64,000 nt of DNA from Pseudomonadota bacterium (GCA_021782815.1 JAJXUO010000011.1:1-64000), one strand, 5' to 3'. Positions 44,555-54,621 are shown, counted from the first letter of the stretch. The notes: generated from the sequence alone by a model not told the origin. A program made the numbers and translations.

Positions 44555-45990
44555 CGCCGCGCCGCCCCACCCTGCTGCCGGGCCTGTTGCTGGCCGCCCT
44601 GCTGCTGCCCGCCGCCGCCGCCGCCGCCGCCCCGCCGGAGGCGCCGCCGCCCGCCGCCGCTCCCGTCGTCGCGGTCAGCAGCCAGCCCATGACCAACGCC
44701 GACACCGTGCTGCGGGTGGGCGTGGGCAAGACCAGCGATCTCACCGTCTCCGGCGAGATCAAGGACGTGGTGGTGGGCAGCCCCGAGGTGGCCGACGTCA
44801 TCCTGCGGTCGCGCAGCCATCTGTTCGTGGCCGGGCGCGCCGCCGGCGAAACCTCGGTGGTGTTGCTCGATGCCGGCGGCAAAACCCTGCGCCGCCTCAC
44901 CGTGGCGGTAGGGGTGGATGTGGTCTCGCTGCGCGCCGTGCTCGCGCAGCTGCTCCCCAACGAACACGATATTCACGTGGAAGCCATCCGCGACAGCCTC
45001 TATCTATCGGGCAACGTGTCGTCCGACGGCGCCGCCCGCATGGTGCAGTCCCTGGCCCGGCGCTATGTCGCCACCGATGCCGCCCTGGTCAATCTGATGC
45101 GGGTGGCCAACGACCAGCAGGTGCTGCTGCATGTGAAGGTGGCCGAAATCCAACGCAGCGTCCTGAAGGAACTGGGCCTGGGCCTCACCACCAGCAAAGC
45201 CATCCGCATCGGCGGCGCCACCTTGAACGGCAGCACCAGCGCCACCACCGGGCTGATCGATTCCTCCAGCAACACCATTTTCGGCACCGCCACCGTGCTC
45301 GGGCTGGGCAGCCTGTCGGCCAGCCTCAACATGTTGGAGAACCAGGGCCTGATCCGCACCCTGGTGGAACCCAATCTGACCGCCGTCTCCGGCGAAACCG
45401 CCACCATGCTGGCCGGCGGCGAGCTGCCCATTCCCATTTCGCAGATCAACGGCGCCATTTCCGTGGAATACAAGCCCTACGGCGTGCTGCTGGGCTTCAC
45501 CCCCACCGTGATGGATCCCGGCCGCATCAGCCTGAAGATGAGCACCGAGGTCAGCTCCATCGATACCAGCAACAGCACCGCCCTCAGCAGCACCATCTCG
45601 GTGCCGGCCTTCAAGGTGCGCCGCGCCGCCTCGACGGTGGAACTGCCCTCGGGCGGCAGCATCATGATCGCCGGGTTGCTGCAGAACGACATCAACAGCC
45701 AGATCGCCGGCCTGCCCGGCCTGATGGATCTGCCGGTGCTGGGGCGCCTGTTCCGCTCGGATTCCTTCCAGCGCCAGGAATCGGAGCTGGTGGTGATCCT
45801 CTCGGCCTATGTGGTGCAGGCGGTGGACCGCCCCGACGCCCTGGCCACGCCGTCCGACGGCTTCGCCCCCGCCTCCGACGTCAAGCGCCTGCTGATGGGC
45901 CGCCTGCAGGAAACCTACACCCGTCGCGGCAAGGCCCCGCTGCCGGTGCCGCCGCAGCTGCAAGGCCCCTACGGCTATATCGTACAATAG
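44551..45990 (+). CDS. cpaC: Flp pilus secretin CpaC/RcpA
   Basis: 479-aa outer-membrane secretin that forms the pilus exit channel. The signal peptide (residues ~1-26) is followed by a Pro/Ala linker, the N-terminal CpaC domain (VGKTSDLTVSGEIKDVVVG), a BON-like segment and the secretin domain with VEPNLTAVSGETATMLAGGE. The C-terminus is VLSAYVVQAV. It is coupled with cpaB. Confidence 0.95.
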   Translation: MTPRRPTLLPGLLLAALLLPAAAAAAAPPEAPPPAAAPVVAVSSQPMTNADTVLRVGVGKTSDLTVSGEIKDVVVGSPEVADVILRSRSHLFVAGRAAGETSVVLLDAGGKTLRRLTVAVGVDVVSLRAVLAQLLPNEHDIHVEAIRDSLYLSGNVSSDGAARMVQSLARRYVATDAALVNLMRVANDQQVLLHVKVAEIQRSVLKELGLGLTTSKAIRIGGATLNGSTSATTGLIDSSSNTIFGTATVLGLGSLSASLNMLENQGLIRTLVEPNLTAVSGETATMLAGGELPIPISQINGAISVEYKPYGVLLGFTPTVMDPGRISLKMSTEVSSIDTSNSTALSSTISVPAFKVRRAASTVELPSGGSIMIAGLLQNDINSQIAGLPGLMDLPVLGRLFRSDSFQRQESELVVILSAYVVQAVDRPDALATPSDGFAPASDVKRLLMGRLQETYTRRGKAPLPVPPQLQGPYGYIVQ

Positions 45991-46067
45991 CGCCCCGGTC
46001 GCTTCGGGCCGGCATGACCCGACGCGTGAACCGCCCTCTGATAGATTGAAGGAACTGGAGACCGACC

Positions 46068-46754
46068 ATGCCGTCCCGCCTTTCGCTTTGCGCCCTGGCC
46101 GTTCTCGCCGCCCTGCCCCTGGCCGCCTGCCAGCCCACCAGCCTTGCCGATGAAAACCCCGACATCGGCCATCCCGTCGGCGTTGAACAGCGCACCTTGT
46201 CGGCCAGTTTCGCCCTGCCGGCCGACGCCCGGCCCGATGCCGCCGATCTTTTGCGCGTGCGCAGCCTGGCCCTGGAAGCCCAGCGCCGCGGCGCCGGCCC
46301 GGTCAGCCTGCTGGCCTATAGCCCGTCCGGACAGGACGCCGGGGCGCATGCCTACGCCGAACGCCTGGCCGAGGCTTTGCGCCGCCAGGGCGCCGGCGAC
46401 GTGGCGGTGCGCGACGTGGCCAGCGCCCGTATGACCGCCGCCGGAGCGGTGGAGATGCGGGTGCCGGTGTGGAGCGCCCTCGCCCCCACCTGCGGTCATT
46501 ACAGCCGCGGCATGACCCCCGATTTCGACAACGCCCCCAACAGCGACTGGGGATGCTCCATTCAGCGCGACCGCGCCCTGATGGTGCAGGATCCCGCCGA
46601 TCTGGTGCGGGCCCGCACCGCCAGCGGCCGCGACGCCAATCGCGCCGACGACGTGCTGGACAAGTACGGGCGCGGCCTGGCCACCGGCTCGGCCCCCGAA
46701 AAACTCAGCCCCGGCACCACCAGTTCCGTCGGTTCCGGCGGCGGCAGCAATTAA
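46068..46754 (+). CDS. cpaD: Flp pilus lipoprotein CpaD
   Basis: 228-aa lipoprotein. Signal peptide with lipobox LAAC at residues 18-21. The mature part has the CpaD pattern (CGHYSRGMTPDFDNAPNSDWGC, quoted in part). It supports the secretin in the outer membrane. Length fits CpaD. Confidence 0.93.
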   Translation: MPSRLSLCALAVLAALPLAACQPTSLADENPDIGHPVGVEQRTLSASFALPADARPDAADLLRVRSLALEAQRRGAGPVSLLAYSPSGQDAGAHAYAERLAEALRRQGAGDVAVRDVASARMTAAGAVEMRVPVWSALAPTCGHYSRGMTPDFDNAPNSDWGCSIQRDRALMVQDPADLVRARTASGRDANRADDVLDKYGRGLATGSAPEKLSPGTTSSVGSGGGSN

Positions 46755-46766
46755 ACGAGGCCCGCC

Positions 46767-47957
46767 ATGATCCCGCGCCTGACCCTCGATCTCTTCCTCA
46801 CCACCGCCGACAGCCGCCAGTCCCTGGCCGCCCTGGCCCGACACGGTGCCCTGGCCCGCTGCACGGTGCGAAGCCACGACGGCGGCCTGGCCGCCGCCGC
46901 CGCCCATTACGCCGCCACCCCCACCCCGCCGGTGCTGGTGGTTGAGGACGAGGGGGGAGACGATCTCTCCGCCCGCCTCGACCGTCTGGCCGAGGTCTGC
47001 GATCCGGCCAGCCGCGTGCTCCTGATCGGCGGCGTCAACGACATCCACGTCTACCGCCGCCTGCGCGAACGCGGCGTCAGCGACTATCTGCCCCGTCCGG
47101 TCAGCGCCGAGCATGTGCTGGAAGCGATCCGTGCCCTCTTTCACGACACCCAGGCCGCCCCGCGCGGCAAAACCCTGGCCGTCTGGGGGGCGCGCGGCGG
47201 CGTGGGCGCCTCGACCCTGGCGCAGAATCTGGCCTGGACCGCCAGCCGGCATCTGCGCGAACCGGTGATCTATCTCGATCTCGACCTGGCCTTCGGCACC
47301 TCGCTGCTGTCGTTTAACCTGGACGCCAAGCAGACGGCGGCCGACGCCCTGGCCAACCCCGAACGGTTGGACGAGGTGCTGCTGGAGCGCTACCTGATCG
47401 AATATGACGAGCATTTGCGCGTGCTGGCGGCGCCCGGCGACCCCGCCGGAGCCTCCTCTCCCAGTCTGGAAGGCGTGGAGCGGCTCCTGGATCTGGCGCG
47501 GCGTCTTTCGGCGCTGGTGGTGCTGGACCTGCCGCATCACTGGTGCGGCTGGACCCGCCATCTGCTGACCCAGGCCGACGAACTGGTGCTGGTGGCCACC
47601 CCCGATCTGCCCAACCTGCGCGAGGTGAAAACCCTGCGCGAGACCCTGGAGCCCCTGCGCGGCGCAACGGCGGCGCCGCGCCTGGTATTGAACCGCATGG
47701 ACGCCTATCGCAAGACCCAGCTGGCCGCCAAGGATTTCGTCGCCAATGCCGGCCTGGCCCCCGCCCTGACCCTGCCCTTCGACCCCCTGCTGTTCGGCGA
47801 CGCCGCCAATCGCGGCCAGATGCTGGGCGAGTGCGCCAAAAGCCACCGCGTGCCGCAGGCCCTGGCCCAGTTCGCCGCGCAGCTCACCGGAAAAGCCCCC
47901 GATGCCGGAAAATCCGCCTGGTCGGTGGCGGGAGTGCTGCAATGGCTGAAGGCCTGA
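46767..47957 (+). CDS. cpaE: Pilus assembly ATPase CpaE/TadZ
   Basis: 396-aa ParA/MinD-like ATPase with an N-terminal receiver-like domain (~1-125). The deviant Walker A is GARGGVGASTLAQNL. It positions the pilus at the cell pole. It overlaps cpaF by 16 bp. Confidence 0.93.
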   Translation: MIPRLTLDLFLTTADSRQSLAALARHGALARCTVRSHDGGLAAAAAHYAATPTPPVLVVEDEGGDDLSARLDRLAEVCDPASRVLLIGGVNDIHVYRRLRERGVSDYLPRPVSAEHVLEAIRALFHDTQAAPRGKTLAVWGARGGVGASTLAQNLAWTASRHLREPVIYLDLDLAFGTSLLSFNLDAKQTAADALANPERLDEVLLERYLIEYDEHLRVLAAPGDPAGASSPSLEGVERLLDLARRLSALVVLDLPHHWCGWTRHLLTQADELVLVATPDLPNLREVKTLRETLEPLRGATAAPRLVLNRMDAYRKTQLAAKDFVANAGLAPALTLPFDPLLFGDAANRGQMLGECAKSHRVPQALAQFAAQLTGKAPDAGKSAWSVAGVLQWLKA

Positions 47958-49366
47958 CCCCGTTCGGACGGCGCAGCGGCGCGCCTCCCGTTGCCGCCCC
48001 CGTCCCCGCGCCGGAAAGCGCCGCCGTGCCGCCACCACAGGCCGCCGCCGCGCCGCCGCAACCTTCCGCCGCGCCCGCCGCCCATGGCGGCGAGGCCGAC
48101 CAGCGGCTGTCCGACATCAAGGTCACCATTTTCAACGATCTCATCGAGGCGGTGGACCCCACCGAACTGGGAAAACTGGCGCCGGCCCAGATGCGCGAGG
48201 AGATTTCGGACATCGTTTCCGAAATCATCAGCATGCGCCGTCTGGTGCTGTCGGCGGCGGAACAGACGGTGGTGATCGGCGATATCTGCAACGACATCCT
48301 GGGCCTGGGCCCGCTGGAACCGCTGATCGCCCGCGACGATATCGCCGACATCATGGTGAACGGCGCCGACAAGGTCTATATCGAGGCCGACGGCCGCATG
48401 CAGCTCACCGACATCAAGTTCCGCGACAACGCCCAACTGATGAACATCTGCCAGCGCATCGTTACGGCGGTGGGCCGCCGGGTGGACGAATCCAGCCCCA
48501 TCTGCGACGCCCGCCTGGCCGACGGTTCGCGCGTCAACGTCATCGTGCCGCCGCTGGCCATCGACGGCCCCACTCTGACCATCCGCAAATTCAAGCGCGA
48601 GAAACTGACTCTGGACAAACTGGTGTCGTTCGGCTCGGTCACGCCGCAAGGCGCGGTGCTTTTGCGCATCGCCGCGGCGGTGCGCTGCAATATTCTGGTG
48701 TCCGGCGGCACCGGCTCGGGCAAGACCACCCTGCTCAACTGCCTGACCCGCTATATCGACGCCGACGAACGCATCGTCACCTGCGAGGACGCCGCCGAAC
48801 TGCAGTTGCAGCAGCCCCATGTGGTGCGCCTGGAAACCCGCCCGCCCAATCTCGAGGGCGTGGGACAGGTGACCATGCGCGATCTGGTGAAAAACTGCCT
48901 GCGCATGCGCCCCGAACGCATCGTGGTGGGCGAGGTGCGCGGCCCCGAGGCCTTCGATCTTTTGCAGGCCATGAATACCGGCCACGACGGCTCCATGGGC
49001 ACCATTCACGCCAACACCCCGCGCGACGCCCTGGCCCGCGTCGAGAACATGGTGGCCATGGGCGGCTACAATCTGCCGGCCCGGGCGGTGCGCGAGCAGA
49101 TCGCCTCGGCGGTCAATCTCATCGTTCAGGCCTCCCGCCTGCGCGACGGCAGCCGCAAGATCACCCATGTCACCGAGGTGGTGGGCATGGAGGGCGACGT
49201 CATCACCCTGCAGGATCTGATGGTGTTCGAGTTCGACGGCGAGGACGCCCGCGGCCGCATCCAGGGCCGCCACCGCTTTACCGGCCTCCGGCCCGCCTTC
49301 TGGGACAAAGCCCGCTATTTCGGGCTGGAACACGAACTGGCCGCCGCCCTGGGAGAAACGCCATGA
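47942..49366 (+). CDS. cpaF: Pilus assembly ATPase CpaF/TadA
   Basis: 474-aa hexameric secretion ATPase that powers pilus assembly. Pro/Ala-rich N-terminal linker, Walker [13 protein letters not shown] and Walker [13 protein letters not shown], plus the [15 protein letters not shown] His motif. ATG 47942 is 16 bp inside cpaE. The next gene, tadB, overlaps by 4 bp. Confidence 0.96.
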   Translation: MAEGLTPFGRRSGAPPVAAPVPAPESAAVPPPQAAAAPPQPSAAPAAHGGEADQRLSDIKVTIFNDLIEAVDPTELGKLAPAQMREEISDIVSEIISMRRLVLSAAEQTVVIGDICNDILGLGPLEPLIARDDIADIMVNGADKVYIEADGRMQLTDIKFRDNAQLMNICQRIVTAVGRRVDESSPICDARLADGSRVNVIVPPLAIDGPTLTIRKFKREKLTLDKLVSFGSVTPQGAVLLRIAAAVRCNILVSGGTGSGKTTLLNCLTRYIDADERIVTCEDAAELQLQQPHVVRLETRPPNLEGVGQVTMRDLVKNCLRMRPERIVVGEVRGPEAFDLLQAMNTGHDGSMGTIHANTPRDALARVENMVAMGGYNLPARAVREQIASAVNLIVQASRLRDGSRKITHVTEVVGMEGDVITLQDLMVFEFDGEDARGRIQGRHRFTGLRPAFWDKARYFGLEHELAAALGETP

Positions 49367-50367
49367 TCACCGTGCTGCGGCAGGCCCCACCGGAAATTCT
49401 GGCCATTTTCGTCACCCTGATCGCCGCGCTCATCGCCCTGGGCTGGGCCATGGTCACGCTGCTCTATGGCCCCCAGGCCCGCCTGCGCCGCCGTCTGGCC
49501 CGCGTCATGGGCGCCCAGGCCCGCGACTCGGTCCTCTCCAGCGCCAAGGCCGACCGCGACCTGCGCCGCCGAACGGTGCAGGCCCGGCTGAAAACCATGG
49601 AACAGGCCGAAACGCGGGAGCGGGGCTACCGCCTGCGCGAACAGCTCAGCCAGGCCGGACTGTCCCTGTCGTTGCGCGCCTATCTCATCGGCTCGGGCGG
49701 TCTGACGGTGGTGGTGGGCGGCGCGGTGCTGCTGGCCGGACTGGGCGGTCTATGGGCGATTCTGGCAGGGCTGATCGCCGGACTGGGCCTGCCCCGGCTG
49801 CTGCTGGGGCTGTTGGCCCGCCGCCGTGTCGACCGTTTCGTCGGTCAGATGGCCGACGCCATCGACATCGTGGTGCGCGGCCTGCGCTCGGGCCTGCCTC
49901 TGGGCGAATGCATCGCCATCATCAGCCGCGAAATGGCCGACCCCTTAGGCGGCGAATTCCGCGCCATGGTGGAAACCCAGCGCCTGGGCATGCCGTTGCA
50001 TGACGCCCTGGCCCGCGCCGTGGTGCGCATGCCCATCGCCGAGCTGCGCTATTTCGCCATCGTCATCGCCATCCAGCAGCAGACCGGCGGCAATCTGGCC
50101 GAAACCCTGGCCAAGCTGTCGGAGGTGCTGCGCGCCCGCAAGCGCATGCGCGACAAGGTGCAGGCCTATGCCAGCGAGGCCCGCAGCTCGGCCTATATCA
50201 TCGGCGCCCTGCCGTTGGTGGTGATCCTGGCCTTAGGGGTGATGGCGCCCCATTATATCGCCGTGCTCTTCACCACGCCGGCGGGAAAGGCCCTGCTGTT
50301 CATCGGCGCCATGACCGAAATCGCCGGGCTGCTGGTCATGCGCCGCATGATCAACTTCGATATCTAG
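49363..50367 (+). CDS. tadB: Inner-membrane platform protein TadB
   Basis: 334-aa T2SSF-domain protein with membrane helices near residues 14-36, 110-145 and at the C-terminus. The cytoplasmic domain has SGLPLGECIAIISREMADPLGGEF (quoted in part: RSGLPLGECI). It recruits CpaF. It is coupled with cpaF and 20 bp upstream of tadC. Confidence 0.93.
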   Translation: MITVLRQAPPEILAIFVTLIAALIALGWAMVTLLYGPQARLRRRLARVMGAQARDSVLSSAKADRDLRRRTVQARLKTMEQAETRERGYRLREQLSQAGLSLSLRAYLIGSGGLTVVVGGAVLLAGLGGLWAILAGLIAGLGLPRLLLGLLARRRVDRFVGQMADAIDIVVRGLRSGLPLGECIAIISREMADPLGGEFRAMVETQRLGMPLHDALARAVVRMPIAELRYFAIVIAIQQQTGGNLAETLAKLSEVLRARKRMRDKVQAYASEARSSAYIIGALPLVVILALGVMAPHYIAVLFTTPAGKALLFIGAMTEIAGLLVMRRMINFDI

Positions 50368-50387
50368 GTCGGGGGGGGAGACGGATC

Positions 50388-51329
50388 ATGCTGGAAACCC
50401 TGATCATGGGCGTGGCCGCCCTCGCCGCCTTCGCCTCGGTGCTGGCGCTGTCGCTGCCGCTCCTGGCCCGCGACCGCGTGGCCGCCCGCATGAAGGCGGT
50501 GGCCCGCCATCGCCAGGATCTGTCGCGCGCCCGCGCCGCCGGACTGCAGGGACACCGCAAGGCGCCGCGCCCCTCGCGCCTGGCCCTGATGCGGGCGGTG
50601 ATCACCCGCCTCAATTTGCAGGCCCTGCTGGACTCGAAAAGCCTGAAAGACCGTCTGGCCCAGGCCGGCTGGCGCGCCCAGTCGGCGCCGCTCACCTACC
50701 TGTTCGCCCGGGTGGCGGCGCCGGTGCTGCTGCTGGCCTTCGGCCTGCTTTACGCCAATACCGTGTTCGCCGCCAGACCGGTGCAGATCCGCATTCTGGT
50801 GCTGGTGCTGGCGGTGGCGGTGGGGGCCTGGCTGCCTTCGGTGGTCCTGGTCAACGCCATCCAGAAGCGCCAGGCCCTGCTGTCGCGGGCCTTCCCCGAT
50901 GCCCTCGACCTGCTGGTGATCTGCGTCGAGGCCGGGCTTTCGGTGGAAGCCTCGCTGGGGCGGGTGGTGGAGGAGATGAGCCTGTCGGCCCCGGAACTGT
51001 CGGAGGAAATCGGGCTGACGGCGGCGGAGCTGGCCTTCGTCGGCGATCGCCGCCAGGCCTGGGGCAATCTGGCCGAGCGCACCGGCCTCGCCGCCGTCAA
51101 ATCCTTGAGCACGGCCATGGTGCAATCGGAGAAATACGGCACGCCGGTGGGGGTGGCCCTGAAGACCCTGGCTCAGGAAAGCCGCGATTCCCGCATGGCC
51201 GCCGCCGAGAAAAAGGCGGCCTCGCTGCCCGCCCGCCTTACCGTGCCGATGATCGTGTTCTTTCTGCCGGTGCTGTTCGTGGTCATCGCCGGTCCCGCCG
51301 CCTTGCAGGTGGCCGCCATCATGAAGTGA
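50388..51329 (+). CDS. tadC: Inner-membrane platform protein TadC
   Basis: 313-aa T2SSF-domain partner of TadB, with DALDLLVICVEAGLSVEASL and the C-terminal PVLFVVIAGPAALQV helix. GGGGGGAGACGG precedes the start. It closes the plus-strand cpa run. Confidence 0.93.
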   Translation: MLETLIMGVAALAAFASVLALSLPLLARDRVAARMKAVARHRQDLSRARAAGLQGHRKAPRPSRLALMRAVITRLNLQALLDSKSLKDRLAQAGWRAQSAPLTYLFARVAAPVLLLAFGLLYANTVFAARPVQIRILVLVLAVAVGAWLPSVVLVNAIQKRQALLSRAFPDALDLLVICVEAGLSVEASLGRVVEEMSLSAPELSEEIGLTAAELAFVGDRRQAWGNLAERTGLAAVKSLSTAMVQSEKYGTPVGVALKTLAQESRDSRMAAAEKKAASLPARLTVPMIVFFLPVLFVVIAGPAALQVAAIMK

Positions 51330-51413
51330 TTAACCTTTCGCCCGCATTGCGCCGGAACCGGAGCGGGACGATGCTCATGCCTCCCGCTGTTTCCCGCCCA
51401 GGAGGTTCCATCC

Positions 51414-52028
51414 ATGTCCGCCCCGTCCCTGACCCTCTACGGCACCCGGCTCTCGGGCCATGCCCACCGGGTGGAAAGTTTTCTGCGTCTGCTGGGCCTG
51501 CCCTACGACTATCGCGACACTCCGGCCGACCGCCGCAAGCAGCCGGACTTTCTGGCCCTGAATCCCTTGGGCGAAATTCCGGTGCTGGTGGACGGCGATC
51601 TGGTTCTGGCCGATTCCAACGCCATTCTGGTCTATCTGGCCCGGCGCTACGCCCCCGAGAGCCGCTGGTATTCCGAGGATCCGGTGATCGCCGCCCAGAT
51701 CCAGCGTTGGCTGGCCATCGGCTCGTGCGAGGTGCGCACCGGACCGGCCCTGGCCCGCGCCATCGGCCTGTTCAAGCGCACCGGCCACCTGGACGAGGCC
51801 CAGGCCATCGCCCGCAAGCTGCTGGCCATGATGGATGGCGCCCTGGCCGGCCGCGCCTGGCTGGCCGACACGGTGCCCACCATCGCCGATCTGTCCTGCT
51901 ATCCCTATCTGGCCCGCGTGCCCGAGGGCGGCGTGCCGCTGGAGCCCTATCCCCAGGTGCAGGCCTGGCTGGCGCGCATGGAGGCCCTGCCGGGCTTCCC
52001 GCCCATGCCCTGGGCCTCCAAAGCCTAG
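51414..52028 (+). CDS. Glutathione S-transferase
   Basis: 204-aa soluble enzyme: thioredoxin-fold N-terminus (LTLYGTRLSGHAHRVESFLRLL) with the Pro-Val and SNAILVYLARRY glutathione-site motif, and an all-helical C-terminal domain with TIADLSCYPYLARV. AGGAGG is 8 bases before the start. It is located inside the tad locus between tadC and the convergent tadD, with no obvious role there; it may be a recent insertion or a passenger. Confidence 0.92.
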   Translation: MSAPSLTLYGTRLSGHAHRVESFLRLLGLPYDYRDTPADRRKQPDFLALNPLGEIPVLVDGDLVLADSNAILVYLARRYAPESRWYSEDPVIAAQIQRWLAIGSCEVRTGPALARAIGLFKRTGHLDEAQAIARKLLAMMDGALAGRAWLADTVPTIADLSCYPYLARVPEGGVPLEPYPQVQAWLARMEALPGFPPMPWASKA

Positions 52029-52041
52029 ATCCTGCGATCCC

Positions 52042-52845
52042 CTACTCGCCGCTGTTGGCCGCCAGATCGCGGAACACCTCGGCATTGGCCCGTTCCGCCT
52101 GGGGCGACAGATCATGGCGCACCAGGCGGGCGGCACGGCCGCCATCGCCCTTCAGGGCGGTCAACAGCGCCAGATTCTGCCGCACCTGCATGCCGGCCTC
52201 CGGCAGATCGGCGGCCTGGGTCAGGGTGGCGATGGCCTGATCCAGCTGGCCGTTCACCGCCTGGGCCAGGGCCAGATTGTTCAGCACCGCCGGATTTTTC
52301 GGCGACAGACGCGCCGCCTCGGCGAAATTCTGCAAGGCCTCGTCGGTATGGCCTTGCGTATCCACCGCCACCCCCAAGGTGGAATAAACCTCCCACAGGC
52401 CCGGCCACTGGGGCGGCGCCGCCGCCTTGGCCCGGGCCAGGCTGTCCACCGCCAGATGTTCGCGATCGGCCGACAGGTAATCCTTGGCCATTTCCAGCAG
52501 CAGTTCGGGGTCGTTGGGCTGGAAGGTGAGCTGGGTTTGCATCAAGGCGGCCCCGGTCTGCCCCTGATCGGAAAAGCGCAGATTGCGCGCCAGGGCGATG
52601 GCCAGGGACTTATCGTCGGGATGGCGCTGATGCAGGGTTTGCAGACGCTGGATGGCGCCTTTGTAATCATGCGCCGCCTCGGCGGCGGCGGCGGCGGCCC
52701 GTAACGAGGGATCGACGGCGGCGGCGATGGCCTGGGAGGAGTCTCCCGCGCCGGCCAGACCCGGCTCCTGTCCGGTGGGCAGACCCGCGCAGCCGCCCAG
52801 GGCGGCACAGAACATCAGAAGGGAAGCGGCCTGTTTCATCCTCAT
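52042..52845 (-). CDS. tadD: TPR lipoprotein TadD
   Basis: 267-aa lipoprotein with a lipobox (ALGGC) after residue 15, and several tetratricopeptide repeats (DYKGAIQRLQTLHQRHPDDKSLAI; ALQNFAEAARLSPKNPAVLNNLALAQ, both shortened here). TadD is thought to act as a pilotin or scaffold for the Tad secretin. Start 52845 has GAGG five bases upstream. It follows the CpaC-N-like gene by 7 bp. Confidence 0.85.
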   Translation of the reverse strand: MRMKQAASLLMFCAALGGCAGLPTGQEPGLAGAGDSSQAIAAAVDPSLRAAAAAAEAAHDYKGAIQRLQTLHQRHPDDKSLAIALARNLRFSDQGQTGAALMQTQLTFQPNDPELLLEMAKDYLSADREHLAVDSLARAKAAAPPQWPGLWEVYSTLGVAVDTQGHTDEALQNFAEAARLSPKNPAVLNNLALAQAVNGQLDQAIATLTQAADLPEAGMQVRQNLALLTALKGDGGRAARLVRHDLSPQAERANAEVFRDLAANSGE

Positions 52846-52852
52846 GGCATCC

Positions 52853-53281
52853 TCACTTCGCCTTGCCGGGCGGCTGGAGATCAACGGGAACGGCGGGGCC
52901 GCAGCCCTCGGGGCCGCATTCGGCCACGGCGGTCAGCCCGCCCGGCACCCAGGTCTTGCCGCTGCCGGCATAATGGATGACCACGCCGCCGGAGTCGGCG
53001 GCGGCCACCATGACGCTGGTCCGCAGCAAAAGATGGCCCTGATGATCCAGCACCATCAGGGTGGTGCCGCCCACATGACGGCCGAACAACACCAGCCGGT
53101 GCCGGGATTGCAAGGTGACGTCGGCCACCGCCGGATCCCCCACCACCACCTGGGCCGGTTGCCCCGGCACCGACAAAAGCCGCGCTCCGGCCAGCGGCAC
53201 CGTGACCACGCCGGCGGCCCGGGCCGCCGGAGCCAGAGACACGGCCGCCAGCAAAGCCGCCGTGAGATAAGGCGTTTTCAT
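52853..53281 (-). CDS. CpaC N-terminal-domain-like periplasmic protein
   Basis: 142-aa secreted protein. Signal peptide 1-22; the mature part resembles the secretin N-terminal pilus domain (LLSVPGQPAQVVVGDPAVADVTLQSRHRLVLFG, in part: VVVGDPAVADV), the same fold as the start of CpaC. The C-terminal tail has ECGPEGCGPAVPV. It may cap or guide the secretin. Second gene of the tadG minus operon. Confidence 0.85.
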   Translation of the reverse strand: MKTPYLTAALLAAVSLAPAARAAGVVTVPLAGARLLSVPGQPAQVVVGDPAVADVTLQSRHRLVLFGRHVGGTTLMVLDHQGHLLLRTSVMVAAADSGGVVIHYAGSGKTWVPGGLTAVAECGPEGCGPAVPVDLQPPGKAK

Positions 53282-53298
53282 GATTTTTCCCTCCGGTC

Positions 53299-54588
53299 TT
53301 ATTGCACCAGTTTGATGGCGATGGGCGGAATGATGGGGTTGACGCCATCGCCGGAACAGCTGGTGGGCAGAGCCACGTTGTTGCTGAAATAAACCGTCTT
53401 GCCGATGATCTGCACACAGCCGTTGCTGTCCGAGGTGGCATTGTTCTCGAAATCGATTTCCTGGCTGGGGAAGTAAACCGCGCCCTGCAGATTGAACACG
53501 GCGTTGTTGCTGAACACCTGGCGGGTGGCGCCGCAGCTTTCCCGCGGCCCCATGATGGCGATGCCCGAGGTGGCGCCCGCGGTGGGGGCGGTGATGTTGA
53601 TGATGGCGTTGTTGCCGATATTGATGGCGTAGGTGCCGTTGATCACCAGGGTGACGCCGCTGGTGGCGTTGAGCACGGCATTGTTGGAAAAGGAGAACTG
53701 CCTGTCGATGACATAGACGCCGGCCGCCATGTTGACCACGGCGTTATTGCTGAAATTGAGGCCGCTGCAGAAATGGCCCGGCGTCAGGTTGACGGTGACG
53801 TTGTTCTTGCCCGACGCGGTCTGATTGGTGCAGGCGCCGCTGGTATCGACGCTGACATCGGCATAGGGGTCGGGCGTGGTGACGCCGGTGGTGACGGCGC
53901 CGTCGATCGCGGCATTGTTCTTCAGGCTGTAGCTGGTGCCGCCGATGGCCACCGAGCCGGCGATGCTGGCGTTGTTGCTCAAGGCCAGCCCGTTGGCGTT
54001 GGTGGAGTTGGAGGCGATGCCGCAATTGCTGTTGGGCAGCACGGCGTTGTTGTCCAGCTGCACCGTATCGGCGGCGCTGCCGCTCAGGCCCAGCACGCAA
54101 TAGGTGCCGGTCTGACCCGGCTGGGCGCTGGTGGTGGCCACCGCCACGGCATGCAGGGTCACCGTCCAGCCCGACGGCATCAGGATGCCCATGAAGGTGG
54201 GGGTCATCACCTTGTTGATCCGGGCCTCCACATAGCCGGTCTGCCCGGAAAAGCTGCCCTGGCTGGGCGGGAGCGAAATGGCCACGCTCACCCCGCCGAC
54301 GCCGTTCGCATAGCCCAGCTGCCCGGCATTGCTCAGGCCCTCGGCGGCGTAATTGGCGGAATCGCCGCCGGCATAGGCATGGGCGGCGCCCACCGCCGCC
54401 GCATCGGCGGCGTTCTGCATGGCCTGACGTTCGGCGTAAAGCACCGCCACGTCCATTCCCAATCCGCAGAAGGCCACCAGCGCCGAGGCCGACAGCGCGG
54501 TCAGCACCAGCACCGAGCCCCGCCGGTCTTGCAGCAGCGGCATCGTCATCAGGCGGCGGAACAGGGCGAGGAGAGCGTGGGTCATCAT
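53299..54588 (-). CDS. tadG: TadG-like pilus protein with NN-repeat beta-helix region
   Basis: 429-aa protein. N-terminal TadE/TadG-type membrane segment (RRGSVLVLTALSASALVAFCGLGMDVA, in part) followed by a TadG region. Residues ~180-405 hold ten Asn-Asn pairs (180, 205, 224, 262, 281, 302, 326, 361, 382, 403), mostly in F/L-S-NNA-V contexts, spaced about 19-38 residues. This looks like a parallel beta-helix with asparagine ladders outside the membrane. Cys pairs flank it. Start at 54588. It heads the minus operon tadG-CpaCN-tadD. Confidence 0.85.
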   Translation of the reverse strand: MMTHALLALFRRLMTMPLLQDRRGSVLVLTALSASALVAFCGLGMDVAVLYAERQAMQNAADAAAVGAAHAYAGGDSANYAAEGLSNAGQLGYANGVGGVSVAISLPPSQGSFSGQTGYVEARINKVMTPTFMGILMPSGWTVTLHAVAVATTSAQPGQTGTYCVLGLSGSAADTVQLDNNAVLPNSNCGIASNSTNANGLALSNNASIAGSVAIGGTSYSLKNNAAIDGAVTTGVTTPDPYADVSVDTSGACTNQTASGKNNVTVNLTPGHFCSGLNFSNNAVVNMAAGVYVIDRQFSFSNNAVLNATSGVTLVINGTYAINIGNNAIINITAPTAGATSGIAIMGPRESCGATRQVFSNNAVFNLQGAVYFPSQEIDFENNATSDSNGCVQIIGKTVYFSNNVALPTSCSGDGVNPIIPPIAIKLVQ

Positions 54589-54621
54589 GGCGCCATTCCA
54601 CACCCTTTGCCCCGCCGCCAC

